Below are positions 1 to 13,694 of a stretch of 64,000 nucleotides of DNA, one piece after another. Below the pieces are notes generated by a model that saw only the letters and a program-made list of their open reading frames with translations, was not told the DNA's origin and did no database searches. This stretch comes from Amoebidium appalachense (Eukaryota; Ichthyosporea): contig CAVNZM010000001.1 of assembly GCA_963693365.1 (NCBI GenBank), positions 3,286,001 through 3,350,000 on the forward strand. Direction: 5' to 3'. The position numbers were made by a program, and so were the translations under genes. How positions within the stretch are numbered: position 1 is the stretch's first letter; each line of letters opens with the position of its first letter.

Positions 1-290
1 CGTTGTTGGCAACATCACTGATCGGTTTGGTGATATATGTACCACGGGAAGTTTCTCCCCCTCCCTCCCTCCCTCCCCCCCCCCTCCCCCCTCCCCCCCC
101 CCCCCCCTCCAGCCACCACCACCACTAAACCCCGGACCGTACCTCTCGGCTCCCGCTTTTATGTTTGCTGATGTGGGTATTGTTTTCGATGTTCAAATGG
201 GGGGTGTTTGGTGCCATTTCAGTGGTCATGTTCTGTTTGGGTGTGTGTGTGTTCACATCAGTAAGTGTCTGTTGGTTGCAGACCATGTGT

Positions 291-397
<107 letters not shown>

Positions 398-582
398 TGT
401 ACTGGCATGTTACATTATCATAAGCTTATGCTTTATGTTTTTCCGCTGCTTCAAAACCAGCCCCACATCTAACCCCCCCTCCCCACCCCCCTCCCTCCCT
501 CCCACACCCCCTCCCCCTCCCCCCCCCCTTTCCCCCCCCCCCTCAACAAAACCCCCCCGTTTTCTACCACCGCTACCCCCAG

Positions 583-745
583 GACGATGGTGGTGTTCTA
601 GTACGTCAGAGCCAGCTTGCCTATGTGTTAAAAAACGACATCGACTTCAACTGTTTGGTTCAGTACGCACTCACACAGCTTGAGGCCATGTACGTATCAT
701 CCCCCCCTCCTCCCCCCTCCCCCTCTCCCCTCCCCCCCCCCCTCC

Positions 746-790
<45 letters not shown>

Positions 791-2684
791 CACCACCACC
801 ACTACCACACACACACACACCACACACACGCGCACACCCACGGACACTTATACCCCACAACTCTCAGACACACGTGTATGCATGCATGCTCTACTCATGG
901 TCAGCAATATTACTGCATGTCATGCAAATCGTAGAGCCTCTGTACGGGCCTTCCCATCTTGCTCGTTAAGTGTGTGTGAGGTTTAGTTGTTCCCCTCCCA
1001 AAACTCCCCTTCTTATTATTACTTTATATCAAGACATATTTTCCAACTCCCGCTCCCCCCCCCCCCCCCTCCTCCTCCTTTTCATACCCCTCCCCTCCCC
1101 CTCCCCTCCCCCCCCCCTCCCCCGCCCCCTCCCGCCCTACGCGCTTCGTCATTCCCCTGGGTTTCCATTTTATACACCCCCCCCCCCCCCCCCCCCCCCC
1201 TTCCCCCCCCCCTCCCCTTCCTGCCACACAATCCTCCCCTCTCCCCGTTCACCAGCTCTCCCCCTTCACTAAATGTGCCAAACCTTAATATCACCAAACC
1301 CCCCCCCCCCCCCCTCCCCCGACCCCACCCCCTTTCCCCACTCATGCATTCCTCGCCTCCCTTTTCTGGCGCCATACATCTTGCTAATCTTAACCCCCTT
1401 GCCCCTCCCTTCCTCCCCTTCCCCCCCTCCCCTTCCCCCCTTTCGTCCCGTTCCCCAATCCACTCCACCCCTTCCTGCCTGCCCCCCCTCCGGCCGTGCC
1501 CACATACAGGCCCAACCTTGATGCAGCACATGCACGCAACAGCAGCAACCTGCACCTGTTCTATGCCCAGACACTGCAGACAGAGGCTGCAAACGACGAA
1601 CAACAGAAGCCTCGAGACGAGTATATTTGCCCCCCCCCCTCCCCCCGTCCCCCTCCCCCCTCCCTTCCCACCGTCCCCCTCCCTTCTTCTTTCCCTTCTT
1701 CCGACTTTTTTGCTATGGTGAACGGTTCGAGCCAAAGCAGGCGTACCTTGGAACCTCCCCCCCCCCCCCCCCCCCCCCCCCACAAACACACACACAAAGA
1801 TCTACCATTTATGTGTACTTATGTGTGCGGGTTCCTGCAAAGCCTCCCATCTGATGTTTCATCGTGAGAATGTACATCGTATGCTTGTTGTGAAAAGATC
1901 ACAAACCCACATACACATTATCCCCCCCCCCGCCCCCCCCCCCCCCCTCCGCCCTCCCCCCTCCTTCCCTCTCCCGCCCCCCCGCCCCCCCCGCCTCACG
2001 ACGAACACATCCCCCCCTCCCTCCCCCCGCACCCTTAGGCACATTTTTTATATGTGGTTTGCTCTCTGCATTGTATTGTCCGTTATGAATGTGTGTGTTC
2101 GTACTCTACAACACGCTCAACCCCCCCCCCCCCCCCCCCCATCTTTTCCATTTAAGAACTCCTTCCCCACAAAAATGCCCGTGTACCCCGCCGTTCCGTC
2201 CCTATCCACCCATCAACTCTCCAACACCTCCACCTCCTCCTTCTACACACGTAACGTGGTTCTGGGCTCACACGATTGTCGACTTATTCTGTACGCGTGC
2301 AAACTATTACACGTGTGAAGAGCAAAAAAGAAACAAAAAGAAAGTGATTTCTTTCTCCTCCCCCCTCCTCCTCCTCCTCAAAAAAGGTGCCAAGAAAGGC
2401 TGGCATGCGCACGTGTGCGCATATACAATCACACGTGCATGACATTCCTTAACCATATGATTCCCCTCCCTCCGGCCACACACATCCACACACCATGCGC
2501 GCGCACACACACACACACACACACAGACACACACACACACAACACCCCTAACAAACCTCCTTCCCCCCCCCCCCCTCTCCTCCCCGCAACACACACACAC
2601 ACACACACAACACCCCCCTCCCACCTTGTACACATGTGCGCGCCCGCCACACACACACACGCACACACACACACAAACACACCC

Positions 2685-2720
<36 letters not shown>

Positions 2721-4066
2721 GCCCCGCCCCTTCCTCCCCCACCCCACGCACACAGGTCCGCACTTCCTGTGCGCTACCAAGTCGGGCAGGTGTTCACACA
2801 TCGGCTGTATGGATATGTCGGGGTCATATCGGGGTGGGATGAAACATGCAGTGCCCGTGAGGATTGGATCATCAGAAATGTGCGTGGGCGCCTCTTTGCA
2901 CAAGTCTAGAGCAATTCCACATACTGCTTGTTTTGCAGACGATGCTCTACTTACCCCCCCTCCCCCCCCCCCCGGTACCTGTCCGGAGTATATGGGCCCC
3001 ATGGATATTCCCCCCCCCCCCCTCCCCCCCCCCCCCCTGCCCCTCTGCCCGTGCAATCGAATGATGGTACCCCCCCCCCCCCCCCCCCCCCCCCCCATAT
3101 AGAACATAAATGACAAAATATCAAGTCTACGTGGGCTATGGCGGGTAGGTGGTCTTTTCGTTTGTTGACTGTCCGGCTTTTTTTTTTTTTTTTTTTTTTT
3201 TTTGCTCTCTTCCCCCCCCCCCCCACCACCACCACCACCACACACACACATCCTTTAATAATATCCTACCCCAGGTGTCTTGTGTGTGTTTCGTGTGGAT
3301 ATTTGTGTTTGTGCATTTGTGCTTATGGGCAAACTGGTTGCCGAGTGTGTGTAGAGAAGGATTATGCAACAACGAGCTGTTTATTTTGGAGCCTTGGTTT
3401 TCATATGTTTACTTAGACCCTTCTAGTTTTTGAGACCCCACAACGATATCGTTTATTGACATATTGCATGTCTCCGGCTAACCATGTACTTGTTGCACGT
3501 TTGCACTTTTTAAAACTTTTTTAACGTCCACCCATTTGCCACACAGAACGTATGGAACAGACACCAACCCTTCTACAGTGTGCTGGGGACAGACAATTCA
3601 TCGCGCTATGTTGCTGAAGAGAACATACAGATCATAGTATAATCCCCCCTTCCCCCCCCCCCCCCCCCTCCCCCCCCCCAATCCCACCCACCATGCCCCA
3701 CCCATCTTCCCCCCCCCCTCCCCCCCCCCCCCGGGCCCCCCCTTCCTCCCCCCCCCCTCCCGGTCTCCTCCCCGCACTCCCCGCACTCCCTTCCCCCCTG
3801 CCGGCACTCCCCCCCCCCCCCCCCTCCCCCCCCCCCCCCCCCCTCCTCTCCGCCTTCACAACCTCCGCCACCACCACGTCACAATCAACCCACCCTTCTC
3901 CTCCCTTATCTGTTTGTATGCGACTTACATGTGTTCATTTTCATGTGTTAGCTTGATTCTTAGGTTTAAACCACCTAGCAAAGGCATGGGTTTTTGTGCT
4001 CAGTGCATCTCCGTGTCTTGACACTCCGGCATTTTGTACCTAACCCGTTACGTGTAGCGTAAATTA

Positions 4067-4134
<68 letters not shown>

Positions 4135-4415
4135 CCACCCCCACCGTGGCACCCCACGCCCCACACTTCCAACACCCACCCACCCACCCACCCATTCACC
4201 CACCACCACACCACTAACCTCACATCCCAGCCACCCATCCACCCCTTCCCGGGCGCTACGGCCACCGGCGGCGGGACTTCGATAGCATTTCAAACAAACC
4301 ATGAGCAATAAGAGAAAAAGAAAAAGGAAAAGAGGGAAAAAACAAAGAAAAGTGCAATAACGACAAACCAAAAAGAGTATACACATGTGACAGAAACAAA
4401 ACTTGGAGGGAAGGG

Positions 4416-4452
<37 letters not shown>

Positions 4453-4685
4453 AAAAAATAACATAAAACCCGTTCGACTTGCCCCATTCAACATCATGCT
4501 CCACATACATATCCCCACCAAGTATTGAATTAAAGCTTTCACAGGAAACCCCGGAGCAGCCCGTGACCCATTTCCGGCTCGGCAAATTCTTTAAGAAGTT
4601 TGTGCCTGGGAGGGGATACGAGCCAAACACCGACCTGAGGCACATGTATCCGGATGATACCTTTGTGGTGCAGAGTGCAGTTTAA
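583..4685 (+). CDS. FBXO21: FBXO21-like F-box protein, 3' part (YccV/HspQ-like domain)
   Basis: Five exons join in frame: 583-689, 1510-1620, 2756-2879, 3547-3636 and 4545-4685 (stop TAA). The 5' part lies left of the window or is unresolved in bases 1-582. Exons 3 and 4 encode a YccV/HspQ-type domain: [20 protein letters not shown], then a GWD, a conserved Trp (EDW), HQPFYSVL and [10 protein letters not shown]. The last exon carries the FBXO21 tail pattern (GKFF, YEPNT, MYPDD). In animal FBXO21 this domain follows an F-box and a transglutaminase-like region, and the protein is a substrate receptor of an SCF ubiquitin ligase. The F-box itself is not visible here. The splice phases agree at every junction, for example GA|G joining PRDE to the YccV exon. 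The introns are mostly C runs, (TG)n and (CA)n. Family assignment is confident; the exon before 583 is unknown. Confidence 0.85.
2034..2119 (+). repeat. SINE-like element, copy 1 (3' part)
   Basis: This is the 3' segment of the dispersed C-tailed element, with TCTGCATTGTATTGTCCGTT and then CGTACTCTACAACACGCTCAA running into a C run. It sits in the FBXO21-like intron before the YccV exon and is oriented with the host transcript. Related copies are at 10762, 11985, 12160, 32826, 35905, 36085, 43548, 43798 and 59957. Confidence 0.7.
4070..4130 (+). repeat. poly-C directly followed by poly-A
   Basis: About 33 C run straight into about 28 A inside the last FBXO21-like intron. It is one of many C-then-A (or T-then-G on the other strand) junctions in the window. 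Confidence 0.9.
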
Positions 4686-5624
4686 AACTAATGTTAGCGT
4701 ACGTATGGACAATCACGTGTTTGAATTTTAAATTCTTATATCATCAGTTGTTTTTTCAATGCATGTATGCGTAATAGTGCAAGTCTTGTTTGATTCAAGT
4801 GGTTGATCCCATCCCCCCCTCCCCCCCGTCTCTCTCCCCCCCTCGGTGACTGGGCTGTCTTTAAAAGTTCATGTTGTATGCGACGAACAAGCACCTGAAA
4901 TTTCACCCTCACTCTGAACTTTTCTCGTTCTTGTTTTTGTGCTGCTTGTCTACGTTTTTATGGGTTTTTTTGGGGGGGAAGGGGGTTCGGAGTGAAGGGA
5001 AATTGTGAGGGGTGGGGGGAGTATTTTTTATGATTAATGGTGTTTGTGTATTCTGACATCACAAAAGAACGAATCATTGTTGATACGAGTTTCTGTGTCG
5101 AAAACAAGACTTTTTCTCTGCTGGAAAGTGTCTGGGATGACTACTCTGTCTCTTGAGCTCTCTCGCTCACCCGGCTGTCATTGAGTATTTGTATTATTCT
5201 TCACCATTTTTTTGCTGGTGCCGGCCACCCGATATCGTGCATTACAAACGCCCGTCTTTGCTTTTTGTATCGTGGCTATGTAGCACATACAACATTTCGA
5301 ATTCAGGAGTCACCCAGCAAATAGTATCAAATAAAAATGAGTAGGGAAAAAAAAAAGCACATTCTGCAGTACACAACACCGCTCCGGGCATCATCAAAAG
5401 ACGACCCCCCCCCCCCCCCCCCCCACCCACCCACCCACCCACCACCACCACCACCACCAAAAAAAAAAAAAAAAAAAAAAAAAAGGCTGAGAAGAAGAAA
5501 AAGAAGAAGAAGAAGTAAGAGCAGATTTGAGGGTTGGCCTATAAGTGTTTCTTGTGACCATGTGCTTGCTCTGTGTAATAAAGTCATTCGGGTGCACAGA
5601 ATTAAGATAGATCCGCTTAGCTAA

Positions 5625-5742
5625 TATACAGGAGGTGACTAAAATTAAGATAATTTGAAATCAAGATAAATAGTGCTATTTTTTTTTCCAAAATTTAAGA
5701 TAATAGGGTCTACCAAACCTGGCGGATATTTAAGATCCGCGG

Positions 5743-5743
<1 letters not shown>
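5625..5743 (+). repeat. TTAAGAT element, copy 1, ending in a long G run
   Basis: It begins GAGGTGACTAAAATTAAGAT. The motif AAGATAA or TTTAAGAT recurs about every 25-40 bases, ending GGCGGATATTTAAGATCCGC followed by 73 G. The plus copy at 21376 and the minus locus at 7527-7783 share the start (GGTGACTGAAATTAAGAT), the inner motifs and the G tail. No terminal inverted repeat or ORF is seen. Confidence 0.65.

Positions 5744-5816
<73 letters not shown>
5744..5816 (+). repeat. poly-G run, 73 bases
   Basis: This is the longest uninterrupted homopolymer in the window and directly follows TTAAGAT element copy 1. Such runs can form G-quadruplexes and are error-prone in sequencing, so the exact length is uncertain. 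Confidence 0.9.
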
Positions 5817-5817
<1 letters not shown>

Positions 5818-5972
5818 GGAAGGGGGGATGTTGCACAGAACAAGTTAGGGGCGAGGTAATAATGACATGTTTTGTCGGCTAGTGAGAAGAATATACATTG
5901 CTGACCGTAGTACACCACTGTGGCACTGTCACCGCCCTGGTTGTCTTCACCTGTAACTGAGTATCCCAATTG

Positions 5973-5973
<1 letters not shown>

Positions 5974-6030
<57 letters not shown>

Positions 6031-6044
6031 GGGGGGGGGGGGGG
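5974..6044 (+). repeat. poly-G run, 56 plus 14 bases
   Basis: Fifty-six G, one A, then fourteen G. It follows the unique sequence CTGAGTATCCCAATTGC and is followed by unique AT-containing sequence. Confidence 0.9.
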
Positions 6045-6536
6045 ATTCGAACCACCATCTGTTTTGAAGAGGGGTGTTTGGATGGGTAGGGGGGGGGGGA
6101 GGGGGGGGGAAGAACCCACCACCATATATGATAAGGAGCCCCCCTCCCCTCCTCCCCCCCCCCCCCCCCACATAGACCCCCCCCCCCCTCCCGCCCCCTT
6201 TTCCCCCCCCTCCCTCCCCCCCCCCCCCCCCCCCCCCTCAAAAAAAAAAAAAAAAAGAGAATGTGGGGAGGAGGGTTCGGAGGGTTTACAATATTAACTA
6301 CTAGCTTTCATGATCATGGTGCATTCGAAAGTTAAGAAAAACCTTACACATGCAATGGGCGCGGGTATGGGCACATATTTAAGTTACGTGCGTGCACAAG
6401 AAGATGTTGCTCGTGCACACACAGACTGAGCGCAACTCACGGACGAAGAGATCGGTATGGACACACAAAAAAGTATTGCCAAGCACACACACACATAGTA
6501 TATAATGCACAAACACAAATCACACACACACACACA

Positions 6537-6585
<49 letters not shown>

Positions 6586-6718
6586 GCGCGCGCGCACACG
6601 CACGCACGCACGGTACACATGCACACACACACACACACAGGAAGAGAAAGGGGTGGGGGGCCCCCGGGGGAAGGGGAGAGAGATTTTGAGAGAGAGATGT
6701 CAAGAGAGAGAGGAGATA

Positions 6719-6720
<2 letters not shown>

Positions 6721-6779
<59 letters not shown>
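6721..6779 (+). repeat. poly-G run, 59 bases, inside a GA-rich block
   Basis: Fifty-nine G are flanked by GAGAGA sequence on both sides. Together with the GA tracts at 6850-6985 this forms a purine-only block several hundred bases long on the plus strand, which could form a triplex or quadruplex. Confidence 0.9.
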
Positions 6780-6780
<1 letters not shown>

Positions 6781-6835
6781 GAGAGCAGAGAGAGAAAGAG
6801 AGGGAGAGAGAAAAAGAAAACGGGACATACACACG

Positions 6836-6889
<54 letters not shown>

Positions 6890-6925
6890 GGGGGGGGGGG
6901 GGGAGGAGAGAGAGAGAGAGGGAGG

Positions 6926-6987
<62 letters not shown>

Positions 6988-7316
6988 TGCATATATCATC
7001 ATACTCACACACCACGCACACTTGCAAGCCATGCCCAGACACATACACAAACGCATTCGCGCACGCGCACGCGTGCACGTGTGCATACACATCGATTAAA
7101 TTCCTACACATACACCTGATATATTTTCCGGAACCGTATTCCTACTCTTTTTTTCGTTTAATGTTATAAAAACACACATACACCACGTACAGTCAGCGCG
7201 TGCACACACACACACACATTCACACACCCACACGGACGTGCGCGCACGCATGCATGCACATCCCCTCCCCCCCCCCCCCCCCCCCCGGCCTCCTCTCCCC
7301 CCCTCCCTTCCCCCCA

Positions 7317-7353
<37 letters not shown>

Positions 7354-7522
7354 GGCGAATGCGCCTTATGTACACAGGCCACCGTGCTATGTATGCAATT
7401 TGAAAGCCCCATGTGCCCCCAGCACCATTGATTGGACATTGTGTGTAAGATGAGTGTGTGAAGTCTTTTTTGGGAGGACTGCCCTTAAGCTAAAATGGTT
7501 GGCCTCTTTCATAAAAACAGAA

Positions 7523-7526
<4 letters not shown>

Positions 7527-7558
<32 letters not shown>

Positions 7559-7619
7559 ACACAACCCACCCCAGGTAAAAATTAAGATCATTTGGGCTAT
7601 GGTGCCTGAAAAATTAAGA

Positions 7620-7662
<43 letters not shown>

Positions 7663-7783
7663 ACACAACCCACCCCAGGTAAAAATTAAGATCATTTGGG
7701 CTATGGTGCCTGAAAAATTAAGATAATTAGCCCGTATTTTCAAAGTACCCATGATCTTAATTTCAGTCACCCCTGTAAAGGTA
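7527..7783 (-). repeat. TTAAGAT element, minus copy, tandemly duplicated with its G tail
   Basis: On the minus strand the element starts at about 7783 with AGGGGTGACTGAAATTAAGA and ends in a poly-G run (plus-strand C at 7623-7660). The last 66 bases are repeated exactly: 7557-7622 equals 7661-7726, and each copy has a C run on its left (7526-7556 and 7623-7660). The perfect identity suggests a recent duplication of the unit [C run + 66 bp]. Confidence 0.75.
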
Positions 7784-8309
7784 CAACAGAAATGGAACCC
7801 ACAAGGTCTGTAACACAATTCAACCGGGTAAGCGCAGGGACAGAACAAACGCATGAATAATGCTCTGTTGTGTTTATAGACACTATATAGAGTAAACAGA
7901 AATAAAGCATTTTTTTCAGCACACCAGGGTGAATGCTTATAGCGGCACATGTTTGGTACTTATGAAAGGAATCACAACGAACAGGCCTGGGCTAGGCGCA
8001 AAAGTATTCCCGAGGTTTCTGCCGTGCACCGAGACTCCCGAGGTTCTATTACGCAACTTGGAAGTGGAATCCTCGCTGATCATCACCACCTCACCATTAT
8101 GTACTACAGGCTGCTGTGCTAATGTTCATGTTGCCGTCGGACTCGGTAATTGTTACTTTTCTGGAGATTCAATGACTGGTGTTAAGGCTATATATAACAC
8201 AGAAGTTGGCATTATAACTCGTCAGTTTAAGCAGAGTTACTGTGAGTAGAGACAGATAGACCACTGCCAGGCGCACTACAGTAGTTGTGCACATATCCTG
8301 AAGGGAACC

Positions 8310-8656
8310 ATGGAGTCTAATCTGGCTGGCCAAGCAACACCCGTAACACCAAACTTAGGGTAGGTGGTTGCTAGACCCCACTACGCCCGAGCCCTTGCTT
8401 TTCGTTGCGTTGGCGTGAAAGACTAGTGATGGGGAGAGGGCTAGTGGTGATTAGGAAGGGAAGCTTAATTTTGGGGATGCTTTGGGAGTCCGGAGAATGG
8501 CCAATTTAATCCCCTCCCGCCTCTCCCCCCTCCGCCCCCCCCCCCCACCACCACCACACACACACACACACCCTCTTTCCCCCTGCCTCCCCTACCTTTT
8601 ACCCCGCGCTTCCCCCCCCTCTCCCCTCCCCTCCTCCCTCCCCCTCCCCCCCCCCC

Positions 8657-8687
<31 letters not shown>

Positions 8688-9647
8688 AACCTCTTTGGGC
8701 CATCCTTTTGTGCTAAGCTAAATAGTATTTTGCTACTCCTGTAGACTGTTTCCCCCTTTCCCCCTTCCCCCCCGTTTCTTACCCATATCACTTCGAGGTT
8801 GTTAGTTCTTTCTTTTCACATCTTTTGTTCTTCCGAAGAAGACCATACCGTGTACTAAAAACACTTGGGGTTTCACAGGGCCCAACCAGAAACAGAGCAG
8901 TTCGTTCTCAAGCCAAACGTTGAACATGTGGCCACGGTGAATTTTGGACGTTGGGGCCCCTGTTCGGTCGAAGATATTCCAGACGAGCTTCTGGAATACA
9001 TCCTCACCTACCTGGACTATACAGCACGATGTAACGTTTCGCTGGTGTCTCGGCGTTTTTGCAAGTTGGCACGCACCAAAAGAATACACAAGGGGTTCAT
9101 AGCGTCGTTCCAAGCATGTGAAAGCTTGGATTACGAGCAGCTTGCAAGATGGGAGGTGGCCTGGGGGAATGCGTTTGAACGTGTTGAGCTGAAGTTCAAG
9201 GATGTTGGTGCGGCAGAGGGCGGTTTTCGATTTCTGGAACGATTTCTCCAGTCGAACGTGCGCTTGAAACAAATCCGTGTGCACTTGAGTGCTGCACAGT
9301 TGGAAGATGCTGCGCCCCTATTTTCGTTACTGACTGTGGCCACAAGCAAAACGGTCGAAGGATTTTCGCTTTGGGTGGATGTGGATATTCAGGGAGATGG
9401 AGTTGAAGCAAACCTAACGCTGCCGGGTGACTTCTTGAAGGGGTTTCCAGCGCTCAAGGTAGGTGGAAACCATCCCATGTTGCCTTCCTAACTAACAAAT
9501 TTGACCTGCCTGCTGTTCCCGCTATCTCATGCTACTCTTGTCTATGCATCTTTTTCTGTACCCAAAACGTTTTAGATGGCACACACATGTTAGCGGGAAG
9601 CTCTGAATGTGCTAGCTCTTTTCTTCATGCACGTGTTGACTTGCATG

Positions 9648-9715
<68 letters not shown>

Positions 9716-10591
9716 CATTCCCCCCCCCCTTCCCCCCCTCCTTCCCGGTCTTTGCCTCCCTCCCCTTCCTCCCCCCGCTCCCCACGCACTCTCAAATACA
9801 CCCTTCCTTCTCATTCTCCGCTCCCCCCGCCCCCTCTTTCTCCCTCTCGTTCTGCCCTTCCTTTCCCCCCTTCTTTTACTCAGCTTTTCCCGTCTCCTCC
9901 CTGTTTCCCCCTTCATCCTCCCCAGGTCTCACCATCTGTTCTTTCCTTTTCCCTCCTTGCCTCAGCACATCCTTGCCCCCTCCCCCCCCCCCCCCCCCAC
10001 CAGCCCGCCTCCGTCTCATCCTTCCTCATTTGATGCCTACTCCACCCTGCCAACTCTTCTCATTCATTCCTGGTTCCTCTCTCACTCTCTCTCTCCCTGT
10101 GTGGGAACGGTTAACGTGTGCACGTTCTGTTTGTGTGGGTGTAGGTGCGCATGTGTGTGGGTGAATGTGGGTTCCCACACACGCAGGAGGGTGCGTTGCT
10201 TACGCCTGCGTGTGTGTGCGTGGTTGTGTGTGGATGTGTGTGCATGCATGGTGGTGGTGCTCTGACACGCACATGTGTGTGTGTGTGAGGAGAGGATGGG
10301 GAGGTGCTTTTAATGGGGGGGAATTGGAGGGGAGGTTAGAATGCATGGGGGATGAGAGGGGAAGGGTGACCCACACACACGCGCGCACATGCGTGTGTGT
10401 GTGTGAGGAGAGGATGGGGAGGTGCTTTTTTTATGGGGGGGAAGTGGAGGGGGGGTTAGAATGCATGGGGGATGAGAGGGGAAGTGTGACCCTTCATTTG
10501 GTGCTGGGGCCACTACTTCACACCTGCAATAATCAACCTGAGCATGCAGTAGTTGGTTCGCCCCTCTCACACCATCCCTCTTCGTACTCTC

Positions 10592-10623
<32 letters not shown>

Positions 10624-10717
10624 CCTCCCTCTCTCTCTCCCTCTCTCTCTCCCCCCCCCCCCCCTCCTCCCTCCCCATCCCCCCCCTCGTTTCTATGATG
10701 CCACACTGTGTAAGCGC

Positions 10718-10749
<32 letters not shown>

Positions 10750-13648
10750 CCCTCTCCCCTTCGTTTCTCTGATGCCACACTCTGTGTGGGGCCCTGTGCT
10801 CCGCAAATATGCATTGTGTTGTCCGTCATGAATGTGTAGTCCGTACTCTGTACCGAATTCTAATCCCTCCTCCCCCCCCCCCCCCCCCCCATTTTTTTTT
10901 CTTACTAAAAACCGCAGAGCTTGGAGTTTCACGTGCCGGACCCCAATTGGGAGAGCGACGAGTCCATGTTTTCGCATGTGGGGGCACAGCTGACGATGCT
11001 GGATATATCTACCATGTCGGGGTCCATTCTGAATTTCGCGCAAAATTGCGCCAATTTACGCCGCCTGGCCGTCGCCATCCCAGCCACGTCGGACCTCTCC
11101 CCCCTCTCCTCGTGCACTCAACTGGAGCGGGTGCACGTTGTTTTCGGGCCAGAGGTGGACGGCTTCGTCAATCTGGATTGGGTGGTGGGGAGCCGGAGAT
11201 CGTTAAAGAGACTCGTCATACAGAAGGCTATGCCGGACGATGAGCAAAACCCGATCACGTGTGTTTTGCCCAATGTCGACATGCCCGTTTTGGAGGCGAT
11301 CGTGGCCGATGACGTAGTGAGCCATTTTGTCCCAGGGCAGTACCCGAAACTCCGATACATGGAGGTGTCCGGGTGTTTCTTTAACACGGCGGGTGACCAA
11401 GTCCCCTCCCTGGACCCCGTTTTCGCTGCGTGCCCAAAACTGGCAACGATTCGCTTATCGGGCCAGTGGGCTCATGTGGCCAATCACACTCCGGATAATT
11501 CGGGGGGTAACTTTAACGTTGTTTCACACACGAGCCTTACAAAACTCCGTTTCCGAGAGAATATCATGATTGAAGATCAATCGGGCCTTAGTCCGGAGGT
11601 ATTTCCTAATTTGGCAAAGGTGGAACTGCTGGACATGGACCATTTTCCGATTACGGCCCTTGCCCAGTGCACCACCGTGCGTGATCTGTCGATTGTGCGA
11701 TGTGGGCGGCCACCCAGCATGGGCTCATACATGCCAACCATCGAGGAATTTCTACCGCCATCGCTGACCCGATTGGAGGCCGTGAAGGTGCTTTCACTGT
11801 GTGAGCTGTGGCCGACGGACCACGTTCCATGCCCCGATCTGCGTGAGATTGTGATCGACAACACATTCCAGCTGGACAGTGTGGATGCCCTGGCCCACTG
11901 CTCACAACTGACCTCTCTGGTACCTCCCCCCCCCCCCCCCCCCCCCAGGCCCCCCCCTTCCCCCCCTTCCCTGCCTGGCCCTGTCGATGAGGTGAATGGG
12001 TTGAAACTCGGGTACTGTGGGTGCCTTGGGGACCCCCTGAGGATGGGCTCTGTTCATTATATTTGGTTTGCACTCTGCATTGTGTTGCGCGTTGTGAATG
12101 TGTACTTCATACTCTAGAACACATTCGATCCCACCCCTCCCCCCTCCCCCCCTTTGCTTGGGATGGCCTCTGGCTTGAATGCACACCGTTGGCGTGTGCT
12201 CCTAAATGCAAAATCTGCATTGTGTTGTCCTTCGTGCATACTTTCCTTGCACTCTATAACACATTCTAACCCCCCCCCCCCCCCCCCCCTTTCTCTGTCT
12301 TTCTCTTCCCCCCCCCCCCCCCCCCCCCCCCTCTTTTTTTTTCCAGACCATCACCGGCAATCAGCGGCTGGAACGATTATGGCCACCCTCCGGTCCCCAC
12401 CCTCTTTGCCGTCTCACCATCGAGCTCAGACACAACAATGTTTCCCTTGAAGCCCTCTCGTCGTGCCATGCACTCACCTACCTGTCGGTCGACACGAGCA
12501 ACGGACGCACCACCCACCCACCCCCGAACCTTCTCCTACCTCTACGCAACATCCCACTGGTGCATTTTGAGATTTCCGGGTCGGTTCGGTTCTCCAACCG
12601 GGCTCGACTCGATTATAGCCCGAGTAGGTCAGATGCAGAGAGAAGATTAATGGATATGTATGGGGGGGTTTCGAATTGGCGGTCCTGGAGACTCGACCTG
12701 TCCCCCATTCCTACGTGGAAGTTGAAACGATTGAGAGTGGGGGGGGTGAGGGTGGAGACTGTGGCACCCGTGGCAATGTGCAGGTACGTGTATGGGTGGG
12801 TGGATGGGTGCGGGTGGTGGTAGGGAGGGAGGGGTAGACGGGGGGAGGGGGGAGGGGGGGGGGAGGGGGGATGAGTGAATGGGTGGGTGGGTAGTTGGGT
12901 TGATGGGTGGGTGGCTGTGGGTGGGTGGGTGGGGGAGGGGGGGGGGGGGGGGGGGGGAGGGGGGGGAGGGGGGAGGGTGCGGGGCGGGTATATGTGTACG
13001 TGGCATCGAATTTTTCCTTCCATCCCCCCCCCTCCCCCTAGTTGTTTGTTTTCCGGGGTGGTGGTGGTGTGGGCGGTGGGGGTAGTGGGGGGGCCCAGGG
13101 GGGGAGGGGGGAGGAGGGGGGGGGAGGGAGCGGGGAGGGGGGAAGGGGCAGCAAGGGGTTATTGTTCATGTGGCTGAGCACAAGATAGTGCATGGCTATG
13201 GTGTTGGTGGATTTCGGCTTGTTTACTTGATCTATGAGGGGAGTGGGGAAGGTTCCTTCTTTTTTTTTGGTGGTGGTGGTGGTGGGGGGGGGGGGGGGGA
13301 TGCCTGAAGTTGTAAACTTTATTCCTTCTTTTCCAACTGTTTTTTACTCTTTGGCTGTGTGTCTGTACGGGCAGATGGACGGGCGGGTGGACAGGAGGAG
13401 AAGCGGCCGCCCAAGGGGGGGGGGAGTGGGGAGGGGGGCACTCTATGCACTCACTCACTCATTCTCCCTCTGTACCCCCCCCCCTCCCCCTCTCTCTTTC
13501 CTCCCCCCCCCCCCCCCCTCCCCCCCTCCCCCTCCCTCTCTCTCTTTCACAGTCTCACTCACACAAACACCAACACAAACACCAGGGCGCACATAGGATC
13601 CACACACAACACACACACACACACACACACACTCACCTCAGGTGCGCG

Positions 13649-13694
<46 letters not shown>

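Larger units (their letters stand above)
4686..8309. other. Intergenic: homopolymer runs, microsatellites and two small dispersed elements
   Basis: No credible gene is visible between the FBXO21-like stop and the F-box gene start. The interval holds three G runs over 55 bases, C-to-A junctions near 5405-5484 and 6190-6256, a CA tract with a CG alternation (6520-6597), GA tracts (6850-6985), a CA tract near 7320 and two loci of the TTAAGAT element. A GTG-started open frame of 106 codons at 7929-8249 has no recognisable domain and I do not call it. Confidence 0.75.

Noticed and set aside
1712-1770. Peptide-like [14 protein letters not shown] in the FBXO21-like gene
   Set aside because: It has no acceptor AG in front of it, and exons 1510-1620 and 2756-2879 already join in phase without it.
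6517-6660. Regularly spaced repeats suggestive of a CRISPR array
   Set aside because: They are microsatellite tracts without spacers, in a eukaryotic context.
7929-8249. 106-codon ORF before the F-box gene
   Set aside because: GTG start, no recognisable domain, no splice link to a neighbour; probably chance.
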